Positions 40,734 to 49,500 of a stretch of DNA of 64,000 nt are shown here, one piece after another (position 1 is the stretch's first letter; every line of letters starts with the position of its first letter). This stretch comes from Burkholderia vietnamiensis LMG 10929 (GTDB lineage: Bacteria > Pseudomonadota > Gammaproteobacteria > Burkholderiales > Burkholderiaceae), in the NCBI RefSeq assembly GCF_000959445.1, contig NZ_CP009631.1:2108001-2172000 (forward strand). Reading direction: 5' to 3'. The notes beneath the pieces are model-generated. The model did no database searches. It was given only the letters and a program-made list of their open reading frames with translations, and had not been told where the DNA came from. A program made the translations under genes and the position numbers.

Positions 40734-41175
40734 TATCGGTTTGTCGAGATTTGAGTGCGCTTATTTGTCGAAAATTGTAATTGTTACTCTGCGAATCGAC
40801 TAAATGTGTAAATATGGATCGCTTGATAATGGAATGCTGATAAATAGCGAATGCGGCGAGTAAATATCGACGGCACCCCGTAATCGATACCGAACCGGAG
40901 CGGCTCATTTCGGGCTGCAATGCACAACGACTTTGCGATTGCGGCCATTGCATGCGATTGCCCGCATTCCATCGGGACGTCGCTTTCGCCAGCACGTGCG
41001 GGCTGCCGGAGTCGCCGAGCCTTCGCGCCGTTGCGGTCGTGGTACGCCGTTCACGGCTACGAGCGCGAGACGGCGACACCTGCGGCAATTGCCGCCTTAA
41101 AGCCCAGTCCCGCCGCGCCGCCCGGCTCCAGCGGGCAGCAGCGGCGCAGCCTGACCGGAAGCCCCGATGCGGATG

Positions 41176-43443
41176 TCAGCTTTTGGGCTGGTGGATCGAG
41201 CCGGACGGGTAGTGCGTGTCCACGACCGACAGCGTTCCGCCATCGAGGTCGTAGATGCTCGCGCCGGCCGCTGCGGTGTTGCCGCGCAACTCGCCGTTCG
41301 TGACGGTGACGTTGGTCGCGCCGACCTGCGACGCACGGCTGATCATGTAAATCGCGCCGCCGTTGCGGCGTGCGGCGTTCGCTTGAAACCGCGTGTCGCG
41401 AAACGTGACGAGCGAGCCGTAGTCTGCGTACGCGCCGCCGCCGTCGTGCGTGGCCGCGTTGCGCAGAAACGCGGAGCGCCGATGCGTCGCCGTCACGCCC
41501 TCGCGGTCGAGCACCGCACCGCCGTAGATCGCGCGGTTGCCGTCGAACGTGGTGTCGACGATCGTCAGTACGGCCTTGCCGAACGCATAGATCGCGCCGC
41601 CTTCGAGCGCCTCGTTGCGTTCGAACCGGCAGTTGCGCACGGTCATCGTGAAGCCGACCGGATCGCTGTACGACTCGAGCGCGCGTCCGGCCCGGTATGC
41701 CTTGAGTCCGTTGGGCAGATACGTCTTGCCTGCGTGATAAGCCAGCAGTCCGCCGCCCTTGCCGTTGTAGGTGAAGCCCACCGCGTTGCCGTCGCGGATC
41801 GTCAGCCCGTCGAGCACGGCCTGATTCGCGCCGTAGACGACGTGCTGATAGCGATCGTCGCCCGCGGCAAGTTTCGCGCTGAGCACCGTCGGCGCTGCGT
41901 CGCGGCGGCGCTGTGCGACGTCGGTTTCGGTGCCCGCGAAGCCGCCATACACCTCGACGCCGTCATACAGCGTGAACGCGGCAATCCGGCCCGCGTCGCG
42001 CCGCGCCGGATGATAGCGCCCGGCCTTCACCCAGACGGCGGCCTTCGAAACCGACGCCAGATCGATGGCGGCCTGCAGGTCGGTCAGCGCCGTCGCCCAC
42101 GACAGGCCGTCCTGCGTTGCCGACGTCGATGCCGGCACGACGTGGATCACCTTGGCCGCGACCGCGTCACGCGTCACGACGGGCCGCGTGTACTCGCCGC
42201 GGTATTCGACCACACCCTCGTTGCGCGAATAGAACTGCACGAGCGTCGCGACCACGGGCGCCTTCAGCAGTTGCGCACCGTACGGACGCGGCTGATAACC
42301 GACGCCCGGCGGCAGCGGCGCGAGGTCGGCTACGCTGACCTGGCCGTCGAGATTGCTGATCGGCAGAAAGTCGGCGAGCGGCAGCGTCTGCCCGGCGGGC
42401 ACGTGCGAGCCGAGCGCGGCCACGATGTCCTCGTGCCAGTTGTAGACGTCGTCGATGCTGCAGTTCACGACGATCGGATTGTTGTTCGCGCCGGTGCCCT
42501 GATAGAGGCCGGCGCCGAGCCCGCTGGTCGCCTTGTTGCCGACGATCGTCACGTTCGCGAGCAGCGGCGACGAGCCGCCGTCGTTGCCGATGCCGCCGGC
42601 CGTCGTCGCTTCGTTGCCGGTCACCAGCACGTTGAACAGCAGCGGCGTCGACGCGAAATCGTTGTAGATCGCGCCGCCCTTGTCCTGGCTGCGGTTGCCG
42701 ACGAAACGACAGTCGATGAACACCGGCATCGCGCCGAGGTCGTTGCTGACCGCGCCGCCGCGCTGACTGGCCTCGTTGTCGACGAACTCGACGTTCGTGA
42801 ACGTCGCCTGCTCGGCGCCGGGCTTGTGGACGTTGTAGACGGCGCCGCCTTTCGGCGAGAAGTTGTTCCGGAAGATGCAGTTGCGCACGACCGGGCTCGT
42901 CATGAAGTTGCGCATGCCGCCGCCGACCACCATGTCGCCCTTCAGGATGTCGTCCGGTGTCAGATGCAGGCGCGGCTTGTCGGCGCCGTACGCGTGCGCG
43001 ATCGTGAAGCCGTCGAGCACGGCCCGATCCGCGCCCATCACGATCGTGTGCGTGTTGCGGGTGCGCTCGCCGTTGCCGATGTCGCCGCTGAGCGTCGTGA
43101 CGTGCTGCGCGTAATCGCGCTGGTCGCGCGCGGTTTCGCCGCCGGCGAAGCCGCCGTACAGTGCGACGTCGGCCTTGAGCGTGAACGATTGCGTGGCGTC
43201 GTCCGGATGCGGATGGTAGGTGCCGTGCGCGACCCAGATTTCGTCGCCGGCCGACGCGGCCGCGAGCGCGTCGCGCGGCGACTGGAATGCGGTGCGCCAG
43301 GTCTTGCCGTCTCCGCCGGGTGCGGCGCGCTGGTCCACGTACCAGAGCTTGCCCGGCAAGGACGCAGCGTGCGCGCCCCAGCTGTGCGCGACGATACCGG
43401 CACACGCGGCCGAGATGGCCCGGATTGCTTGTCGGCGATGCAT
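41176..43443 (-). CDS. Secreted parallel beta-helix protein with GGAIY-type repeats
   Basis: The protein has 755 residues. The N-terminus MHRRQAIRAISAACAGIVAH ends at a likely cleavage after AHA, and the paired arginines resemble a Tat signal. Two similar halves each begin with a pectate-lyase-like opening (LWYVDQRAAPGGDGKTWRTA near 35, then STSATQDGLSWATALTDLQA near 445). Repeats such as GGAVSND, GGAIYND, GGAIYAF and GGAIYMIS follow, as in chlamydial polymorphic outer-membrane proteins. Function is unknown; it could bind or cleave polysaccharide. It ends before the long AT-rich spacer. Confidence 0.75.
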   Translation of the reverse strand: MHRRQAIRAISAACAGIVAHSWGAHAASLPGKLWYVDQRAAPGGDGKTWRTAFQSPRDALAAASAGDEIWVAHGTYHPHPDDATQSFTLKADVALYGGFAGGETARDQRDYAQHVTTLSGDIGNGERTRNTHTIVMGADRAVLDGFTIAHAYGADKPRLHLTPDDILKGDMVVGGGMRNFMTSPVVRNCIFRNNFSPKGGAVYNVHKPGAEQATFTNVEFVDNEASQRGGAVSNDLGAMPVFIDCRFVGNRSQDKGGAIYNDFASTPLLFNVLVTGNEATTAGGIGNDGGSSPLLANVTIVGNKATSGLGAGLYQGTGANNNPIVVNCSIDDVYNWHEDIVAALGSHVPAGQTLPLADFLPISNLDGQVSVADLAPLPPGVGYQPRPYGAQLLKAPVVATLVQFYSRNEGVVEYRGEYTRPVVTRDAVAAKVIHVVPASTSATQDGLSWATALTDLQAAIDLASVSKAAVWVKAGRYHPARRDAGRIAAFTLYDGVEVYGGFAGTETDVAQRRRDAAPTVLSAKLAAGDDRYQHVVYGANQAVLDGLTIRDGNAVGFTYNGKGGGLLAYHAGKTYLPNGLKAYRAGRALESYSDPVGFTMTVRNCRFERNEALEGGAIYAFGKAVLTIVDTTFDGNRAIYGGAVLDREGVTATHRRSAFLRNAATHDGGGAYADYGSLVTFRDTRFQANAARRNGGAIYMISRASQVGATNVTVTNGELRGNTAAAGASIYDLDGGTLSVVDTHYPSGSIHQPKS

Positions 43444-43561
43444 GTCCACTTCAGATCTCCTCGTCACGTCATGTCGTCCGGCGCTGCGCCTGCGCAGCAC
43501 GGCTACCGGCAAATGTCGCAAGTCTGGAAGCGGGAAAGCGGTTTTGCTTTAACTCAGATCA

Positions 43562-43640
43562 ATGGCGATGCAACCAACAGAGATCAAGATCGACCATCGC
43601 CATCGAGACGGCGCACGTCGCCGCGGGCCGAACCCGCGGC
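43562..43640. promoter_or_regulatory. Inverted repeats in the divergent beta-helix/lipase intergenic region
   Basis: ATGGCGATG (43562-43570) is repeated inverted as CATCGCCAT (43595-43603). A separate hairpin GCCGCGGG/CCCGCGGC (43620-43627 and 43633-43640) lies 28 bp before the lipase start. They may be operator sites or leader structures. Confidence 0.35.
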
Positions 43641-43667
43641 TTCTTCGAGGTATCAGGGAGTTTCCCC

Positions 43668-45059
43668 ATGTCGTTGTTTGAAAAGGTCCTGACGGCGCTT
43701 TCGCCCGAACAGGAACACGCTGCATCGAATGGCGCGGTCAATCGTCCGCGGCGCAATTTGATGTTGGGCGCCGGCGCGGTCGCGATCGGATTGGCGAATG
43801 CGCGGGCGGCCGATGCGGCGGGCAACGAGGCGGGCCACGCCGGGATCGACCGTTCATGCCGGGTCAGTGCCGCACGGCTCGACAAGCTGGTCGCGGACGC
43901 GTATCCGCTGTTCAACAAGCCGGCGATACTCCCGGCGTTCGACGCGAAAACCCACGGCGCGCGTTTCGACGTCGACCTGCATCGTCTCGTCACGTACACC
44001 GTCAACCCGCAAAGCGGCGAGAAGATCAAGGTCAGCGGGCTGCTGGCATTGCCGGTCGGCGCAAGCGGCAAGCTGCCGCTCGTGTCGTGGCAGCACGGCA
44101 CGATCCTGTCGTTCGATCAGGTGCCGTCCAATCTCGTTCTGCTCGCCGACCCCGACCGTCAACTGACGGACGCCGCCGACTCGCTCGAAACGCTCTTCAA
44201 CGTGCATCGGTTCGCGGCGCAGGGCTATGCCGTGATCGCCGCCGATTACGTCGGCAAGGGGCCGTTCCGCGATGGCCGGGGCGAAGCGTATGCGGTCAAG
44301 GACGTGACGGTGCGCACCTGCGTCGACGTGTTGACGGCAGGCGAGGCCGCGATGCGCGCGCTGGGCGTCGTGCCGTCGAAACTGTTCCTGCACGGCTGGT
44401 CGCAAGGCGCGCTCAACACGCAATGGCTGCATCAGGCGTTGCGCAAGCAGTCGCGGCCGATCGCCGCAACGGCCGTCGCCAGCCCGTTCAACGACCTCAG
44501 CGAGGCATGGCGGTTCTGGGCCGGCGCGCAGACGTTTGCGCTTCCGCGCGGCGTACAGGCCTATCCGGCGCTTCCGGACTGGATCTCGCTCTGCATGATC
44601 GTCACGCTCGGCAGCTACGAGTTGCAGTACGGGCTGAAAGGCTTGATGAAAAGCGCGATCCGGCCGGAGTTTCAGCACCTCGCGGCGCAGTACTGGTCGG
44701 ATTACACGCTCGACGCCGAGCGGGCAAAGTCGCTGCCGACCGGCGCCGGATTGTTGAATCCCGGCTTCTTCGAGCACTACACGGCGACGCAAAACAGCGC
44801 GTTTCTTCGGCAGCTCGCGGCCAATCGCGCGACTTACTGGAATTACGACAGTCCGATCCGCTTCGATTACGGGCTTGCCGATGAAGCGATTCATCCGGCG
44901 ATGGTGTATCCGGTACTCGCGGCGGGCGGTTCCTACGTGAGCGGCGTGGCCGTCCCGGCGGCGAGCCATCGCGGGACGTTTCTCGCCGGGCTGTACGGCG
45001 ATGCGTCGACGCTCGGCGGAGCCGAGAACATTCTCGCGTGGTTCGACGGGCTGCGATGA
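43668..45059 (+). CDS. Tat-exported alpha/beta hydrolase, secretory-lipase-like
   Basis: The protein has 463 residues. The N-terminus carries the twin-arginine motif PRRNLML (about 27-33), a hydrophobic stretch and the cleavage-like site ARAADA, so export in folded form is likely. The nucleophile is Ser245 in LHGWSQGALN. The region VSGLLALPVGASGKLPLVSW leads into the hydrolase fold, and AVPAASHRGT near the C-terminus gives the likely catalytic His. It resembles fungal-type secretory lipases of family LIP. It is divergent from the beta-helix protein. The fatty-ester substrate is inferred. Confidence 0.8.
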   Translation: MSLFEKVLTALSPEQEHAASNGAVNRPRRNLMLGAGAVAIGLANARAADAAGNEAGHAGIDRSCRVSAARLDKLVADAYPLFNKPAILPAFDAKTHGARFDVDLHRLVTYTVNPQSGEKIKVSGLLALPVGASGKLPLVSWQHGTILSFDQVPSNLVLLADPDRQLTDAADSLETLFNVHRFAAQGYAVIAADYVGKGPFRDGRGEAYAVKDVTVRTCVDVLTAGEAAMRALGVVPSKLFLHGWSQGALNTQWLHQALRKQSRPIAATAVASPFNDLSEAWRFWAGAQTFALPRGVQAYPALPDWISLCMIVTLGSYELQYGLKGLMKSAIRPEFQHLAAQYWSDYTLDAERAKSLPTGAGLLNPGFFEHYTATQNSAFLRQLAANRATYWNYDSPIRFDYGLADEAIHPAMVYPVLAAGGSYVSGVAVPAASHRGTFLAGLYGDASTLGGAENILAWFDGLR

Positions 45060-45255
45060 GCGCGTTTGGGCCGGCGGCCCGAGGCTGCGTGTTCGCCGGG
45101 TTCCATCTCGGCAACGTGCCGGTTCAATAGAACGGGCCACGGTGGAAAGGGCGGCGAGCGCGACGGGCTGATGGCCTTCAGTCGGGATGGCAGTGAAGAA
45201 CGGATGTCGCGCCTGCGTTTCGGGAACTCACATGCGCGCTTCGTGGCGGCGATCT

Positions 45256-45801
45256 TTACGGCGTCGATTCGTCGGCCGGGTGGTGATGCATCGCGCCGTG
45301 ATCGTGCCCGGCCTTCGCATCGTGCCCATGATCGGACAACTGCGCGTCGAACCAGTCGTGAAGCGCCGCGATCAGACGCGGCTGCTCGCTGCGGTAGACG
45401 ATCTCGCCGCCGTCGCGCACGTCCCGATAGTCGATCTCGAGCTCGCCCGGCTGTGCCGTACGCAATGCGGCGAGCCCCGGCATGTCGGCGCCGTGGATCT
45501 GCTCCGGCGCGCCGAAATCGCCTGACGAGAAGCGACGCGCGATCGTGGCCAGATGCTCGCGGATCAGCGCGGTCTGCTTTGCGTCGCGACGCTTGGTGAC
45601 GACCCGCTGGATGCCGCCGTCGGCGGTCTTCGTGAAGATATGGGTCGTAGCCGCGAGCGAGAACGGCATCACCTGCGCGCCGTGTCGGGCGACGTCCTGC
45701 TGGCGTGGCGTGACTTCGGCAAAGGCGGGCGGCGAGGCGACGACCATGCCGAACACGATGGACATCGACGCCGCGACGACTGCTGCTGAACGGTAGTTCA
45801 T
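45256..45801 (-). CDS. Periplasmic protein with histidine-rich C-terminus
   Basis: The protein has 181 residues. A signal peptide (MNYRSAAVVAASMSIVFGMV, cleaved near AFA at 28) precedes a mature part beginning EVTPRQQDVARHGAQVMPF. The last 25 residues are rich in His, Asp and Ala (DHGHDAKAGHDHGAMHHHP), suggesting metal binding. I do not recognise the family with certainty; similar proteins may be carried under misleading enzyme names. It has 194 bp of non-coding sequence on each side. A role in metal handling is inference only. Confidence 0.6.
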   Translation of the reverse strand: MNYRSAAVVAASMSIVFGMVVASPPAFAEVTPRQQDVARHGAQVMPFSLAATTHIFTKTADGGIQRVVTKRRDAKQTALIREHLATIARRFSSGDFGAPEQIHGADMPGLAALRTAQPGELEIDYRDVRDGGEIVYRSEQPRLIAALHDWFDAQLSDHGHDAKAGHDHGAMHHHPADESTP

Positions 45802-45995
45802 GGGGTGTTCCACGTGGTGTGAATCCATCGCTGCCGACAGCGGGGCGATGCGTTGCTCGATGGTGGCGCGCACGGGTCATGGTCCGCCGACCGGTCACCG
45901 GATTCTTGCCTGGTTCAGGTCGCTTCGGCAAGACTTCCGCGCTTTCGTTGAGCACGCTCTAGCGGTCCGCGAAAATTCGGCCATTCGATGCGTGA

Positions 45996-47234
45996 TCATC
46001 GAATCTGCCCGGTGCCTCCATTGTGAGGTTGAAGGTCGGCGCGATTCCGAGCCGGCACGGATGGAACGACGAGCGCGCCGATCATGGCCGCCGCGGCCGT
46101 TGAAATCGCCGCCAACAAGACGAGCGGTTCCCAACCCGCGCTGGTGACGACGAGACCTGCGATGGCCGTACCGATCGCGCCCGCGACGTAGTAGAAGGTC
46201 AGGTACGCCGAGTTCAGTGCGCCGGCGCGCGCCGGCTCGATCGCAACGACGCTGGCCTGATTGGCGACCTGGGCGGCGAAACAACCGGCATCGAATACGG
46301 CCAGCGCGGCCGCCGTCGCGGCTGGGTGGCCGAGCGAGACGGTCAGCGCACATGCGGACGCCGCCGCAACCGCCAGGCCGCAGACGATCACGGCGCGGCT
46401 GCCGAACCGGTCCGCCAGGCGGCCCGCGACACGCGTGACGACGAGGCCGAGGAGTCCGGCCAGGCTGTACAGTCCGATGGCCGCCGCATCCAGGTTGTAC
46501 GGCGGCGCGGCGAGCCGCACCGCAAGCCCGACCCAGATCAGGTTGAAAGCAAGGAACCACAGCATCCCGGCATAGATGCGCAACCGCAGCTGCCGGGAGG
46601 CCCGCAACAACGACGGCATCGAACGCAACGTCGAGAAGTAGCCCGTATGCCCGGGCGGCCGTTGCGCGGGTAGTAATGGCATGACGCAAAGGGCTGAAAC
46701 GACCGCGAAGGCCGCGAACGTCAACAGCGCGCCTCGCCATCCATACCACTGCGCGAGAACGCCGCCCACGAATCGGCTCAGCAAGATCCCCGCCGATATG
46801 CCGGCGGAGATCGTCCCCATGAGCCGCGCGCGGCGGTGCGGATCGGCGCACTTGCCGACGACGGCGCTGCTTTGCGCCGCAACCGTCGTCGTCGCGCCGA
46901 TGACAACGAAGCACGCAATCAGCGCGTCCGGGCCTGGCGAGTACGCGGCAAGCGCCAGCGCGCACGCGAGCGCCGCAAGCTGCCCCGGAATCAACGTGCG
47001 CGGACTGAGTTTGTCGACCAGCGGCACGAGCAGCACCAGGCCGAGCAGATAGCCGATCATCGCGCCGGACGCGACGGCGGTAATCGGTGCGACCGGCACC
47101 CCGAAATCGGCGGCGATGAAGGAAAGCGCCGGTTGCATCGCGTAGTCGTTCGCGATGGCGCCGCCCGCGGCGATCGAAAGCACCGCTACCGCGCGGCCCG
47201 ACAGCCGCGCGTTCTGCTCGGCCCGGCCCGTCAT
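45996..47234 (-). CDS. Major facilitator superfamily transporter
   Basis: The protein has 412 residues and twelve predicted membrane helices. The cytoplasmic loop between helices 2 and 3 has the variant LVDKLSPRTLI, and the repeat in the second half is GRLADRFGSRAVIV (MFS motif A). It is in the drug/metabolite efflux style. The start overlaps the RidA stop by ATGA, so it is translationally coupled. The pair is divergent from a TrmB-type regulator with shared operators. The substrate is unknown and is probably the signal or product handled by the RidA protein. Confidence 0.88.
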   Translation of the reverse strand: MTGRAEQNARLSGRAVAVLSIAAGGAIANDYAMQPALSFIAADFGVPVAPITAVASGAMIGYLLGLVLLVPLVDKLSPRTLIPGQLAALACALALAAYSPGPDALIACFVVIGATTTVAAQSSAVVGKCADPHRRARLMGTISAGISAGILLSRFVGGVLAQWYGWRGALLTFAAFAVVSALCVMPLLPAQRPPGHTGYFSTLRSMPSLLRASRQLRLRIYAGMLWFLAFNLIWVGLAVRLAAPPYNLDAAAIGLYSLAGLLGLVVTRVAGRLADRFGSRAVIVCGLAVAAASACALTVSLGHPAATAAALAVFDAGCFAAQVANQASVVAIEPARAGALNSAYLTFYYVAGAIGTAIAGLVVTSAGWEPLVLLAAISTAAAAMIGALVVPSVPARNRADLQPHNGGTGQIR

Positions 47235-47596
47235 TTGCCGGCCCTGACGGCAATGGCCTCGACTTCGGCGAGGATCGCGTCGTCGACGAACGGCAGCGCA
47301 TGCACGAGCGAGAACGCCGGTCGAATCTCGCCATAGACCTCGCCGTGCGCGCGCGCAGCGTCTTCCCAGTGTTCGAAGTCCGCGACGACCAGCCGGCTTT
47401 GCACCACGTCATCCAACCGGAATCCGTTGTCGAGCAGCACCTTCTCGACAGTGGCGAGGGCATCCCGCGTTTGCGTGTAGACGTCCGGGCCTTTGCCGGC
47501 CGTCCCTGAAATGTAGATCGTGTCGTTCACGATCACGGCCCGCGAGTAACCGACCTTCGGTTCCCACGGGGAGCCGGTGCTGATGAGTTGACGCAT
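47231..47596 (-). CDS. RidA/YjgF-family protein
   Basis: The protein has 121 residues. Family features are GYSRAVIVNDTIYISGTAG (about 16-34), QTRDALATVEKVLLDNGF and DDVVQSRLVV. True RidA deaminates reactive enamines and imines and needs an Arg near position 105. In this protein the corresponding C-terminal region reads LPFVDDAILAEVEAIAV without that Arg, so it belongs to another Rid subgroup. It is coupled to the MFS transporter (ATGA overlap) and controlled from the divergent promoter region shared with the TrmB gene. Confidence 0.88.
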   Translation of the reverse strand: MRQLISTGSPWEPKVGYSRAVIVNDTIYISGTAGKGPDVYTQTRDALATVEKVLLDNGFRLDDVVQSRLVVADFEHWEDAARAHGEVYGEIRPAFSLVHALPFVDDAILAEVEAIAVRAGK

Positions 47597-47629
47597 ATGG
47601 ATCGTCCTTCGATGAGAGGGTTCGGGAAT

Positions 47630-47648
47630 AACTACTTGGGTAGTAGTT
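47630..47648. promoter_or_regulatory. Operator 1 of the RidA/TrmB divergent region
   Basis: AACTACT-TGGGT-AGTAGTT is a perfect 7-bp inverted repeat. It covers the proposed -35 (TTGGGT, 47636-47641) of the TrmB gene and the start region of the RidA transcript. Confidence 0.65.
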
Positions 47649-47655
47649 GAATGGG

Positions 47656-47683
47656 ATCGTATACTACTGCGGTAGTTAGTCAA
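47656..47683. promoter_or_regulatory. Operator 2 and overlapping divergent promoters
   Basis: ACTAC-TGCG-GTAGT (47663-47676) is an inverted repeat with the same half-site as operator 1, centred about 30 bp away. It overlaps the plus-strand -10 TATACT (47660-47665) for the TrmB gene. It also lies between minus-strand TTGACT (47683-47678) and TACGAT (47661-47656), the proposed RidA-MFS promoter. Confidence 0.6.
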
Positions 47684-47710
47684 CTGCCTTTCCACAGAAA
47701 AGAGTCCCGA

Positions 47711-48550
47711 ATGACGGTAGACGCAGAATTGATCGCTTCCATGACGCGACTGGGATTCACCCAGTACGAAGCGCAGGCATACGCGGCCCTGGTTGGTCAG
47801 GCCGCGCTGACGGGAGCGGAAGTCGGGCGCAGGGCATCGATGCCGGCCTCGAAGGTGTATGAGACGCTGGCTCGTTTGGAAGCGCGGGGAGCCGTGCTCG
47901 TCAACCGCTCGGAGCCGGTGCGGTACGCGGCCGTGCCGCACACGTCACTGTTGGCCGAGCTGCGCTCGCGCTTCAACGCCGACCTCGAGTCGGCAGCGTC
48001 CGCGCTGGATCGGCTGCCGGTTCAACAGGAACCGGGGCTGGTCTGGTCGCTCAGTGGCGCGGAGTCGATCGTGCAGGCCTTTGCGCGGGTGATCTCGAAT
48101 GCGCAGACCAGCCTGTTCGCCGGTCTCTGGGACGAGGAGCTCGACGAACTGGGCCCGCTGCTCGAAGCGGCCAGCGGGCGGGGGATCGACACCCATGTCG
48201 CCATCTATGGCAAGCGGACGTTGAAAGGGCCGCACACGTACGACATGGCCGAATGTGGGGCCAGCGCGAGACTGCGCCTGTCCGGCCGTCGCCTTGCGGT
48301 GGTGGTCGCAGATGAAGACGATGCGGTGGTGGCCGAGTTCGGCGACCACACGCCCGATCAGGCCACGGTGACAACCAACCCGGTCATTGCGCTGCTGGCC
48401 GTCGAGTACATCAAGGCCGACGTCAGCGGCCGCCTGATGATCGATGCGATGCCTTCGGCGGCATACGAGAAGTTGCTGACGAGTCGCGCGATGCGGGCGA
48501 TGCTTCGGCCGGTTTCGGGGAAGGGGGTGAAAGAGGGTGGTGGCGGTTAG
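47711..48550 (+). CDS. TrmB-type transcriptional regulator
   Basis: The protein has 279 residues. The N-terminal winged helix reads MTRLGFTQYEAQAYAALVGQ, then EVGRRASMPASKVYETLARL (recognition helix) and EARGAVLVNRSEPVRYAAVP. A C-terminal domain of phospholipase-D-like type (LFAGLWDEELDEL and on) would sense the ligand. TrmB proteins are best known from archaea as sugar regulators but also occur in bacteria. It is divergent from RidA-MFS with twin operators between, so it likely controls both itself and that pair. The MTVDAEL start is chosen because the longer frame begins inside the promoter. Confidence 0.85.
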   Translation: MTVDAELIASMTRLGFTQYEAQAYAALVGQAALTGAEVGRRASMPASKVYETLARLEARGAVLVNRSEPVRYAAVPHTSLLAELRSRFNADLESAASALDRLPVQQEPGLVWSLSGAESIVQAFARVISNAQTSLFAGLWDEELDELGPLLEAASGRGIDTHVAIYGKRTLKGPHTYDMAECGASARLRLSGRRLAVVVADEDDAVVAEFGDHTPDQATVTTNPVIALLAVEYIKADVSGRLMIDAMPSAAYEKLLTSRAMRAMLRPVSGKGVKEGGGG

Positions 48551-48771
48551 GCGTGTGAGCCGGGCGAGGGTATGACGGACGCACGGCGCATCGACAGGGC
48601 GAAGGAGCAGGGGCGCAAGCCGCCCGTCATGCGCCGCACGGATTACAACCTGTGGACGTCGCCCGCTCGATGGGCCGATGTGGCGATCAGGTGGCCGCTG
48701 CTTGATTCCAGCCCGATACGTGATCGAGCCGTCAGACGTGAGCGTGGCAAGGCGGTCGTCTTGACGAGAGA

Positions 48772-49344
48772 TCAGACGTCCGCTGGATTGATCAGTGACG
48801 TCAGGACATGATCCTCCCAGACGCCATTTATTTTTAAGTAGGCGCGCGCGATGCCTTCCTGCTCGAAGCCCAGCTTATTGAGCAACTGCGCGCTTCGCTT
48901 GTTCTCGGGTCGATAGTTCGCCATGACACGGTGTAACCCAAGCTCGGCGAACAGATACTGGATAGCGGTAGAGAGACATTCGCGCATCAACCCGCGTCCC
49001 TCATGATCATGCGCAATCGAGAAGCCAAGGTGACATGCCTGGAACGGCCCTCGTACGATGTTCGTAAAATTGCAGTCGCCGATCAGCCGGTCTTCCTCTT
49101 TGTCGAACAACAACAGATGTATGGCGAGCCCAGCCGCGATCTCCCTTTCCATGGATTCGAGCCGTGCCTCAATCGACGGCAACGTGTAGAACGATTCGGA
49201 CCGGGACGGTTCCCATGGCGACAAATGTGCGCGATTGGCAATGCAATATCCCAGCAAAGCGGACGCATGTCGGCGGCTCGCTAGCCGTAGCGACAGACGC
49301 TCAGTGATCAGAATGTCGGACGGTTCGCTTAGAGCGGGTTTCAT
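48772..49344 (-). CDS. GNAT acetyltransferase, RimJ/RimL type
   Basis: The protein has 190 residues. It opens with the typical ILITERLSLRLASRRHASALL and continues HLGFSIAHDHEGRGLMRECL (acetyl-CoA loop near 117-136) and LHRVMANYRPENKRSAQLLNKLGF (in parts), the hallmark of RimJ-like N-acetyltransferases of ribosomal proteins. Length matches RimJ (194). The closest functional guess is ribosomal protein S5 N-acetylation, but this subfamily also includes small-molecule acetyltransferases. Confidence 0.87.
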   Translation of the reverse strand: MKPALSEPSDILITERLSLRLASRRHASALLGYCIANRAHLSPWEPSRSESFYTLPSIEARLESMEREIAAGLAIHLLLFDKEEDRLIGDCNFTNIVRGPFQACHLGFSIAHDHEGRGLMRECLSTAIQYLFAELGLHRVMANYRPENKRSAQLLNKLGFEQEGIARAYLKINGVWEDHVLTSLINPADV

Positions 49345-49500
49345 CGGTCGATTGACGAGGAGGAGAATCCGAGGACTCGAAGATAGCGCAGTCGAGCGGA
49401 TTCGTTGCTCTTGTCTTGGACTAGTACGCTCGCGCGATGAATGACCAGATCGGATCCATCGCACGGAGAGTTGCGGCGTCCGATGGCTACTCCGCGTCGT

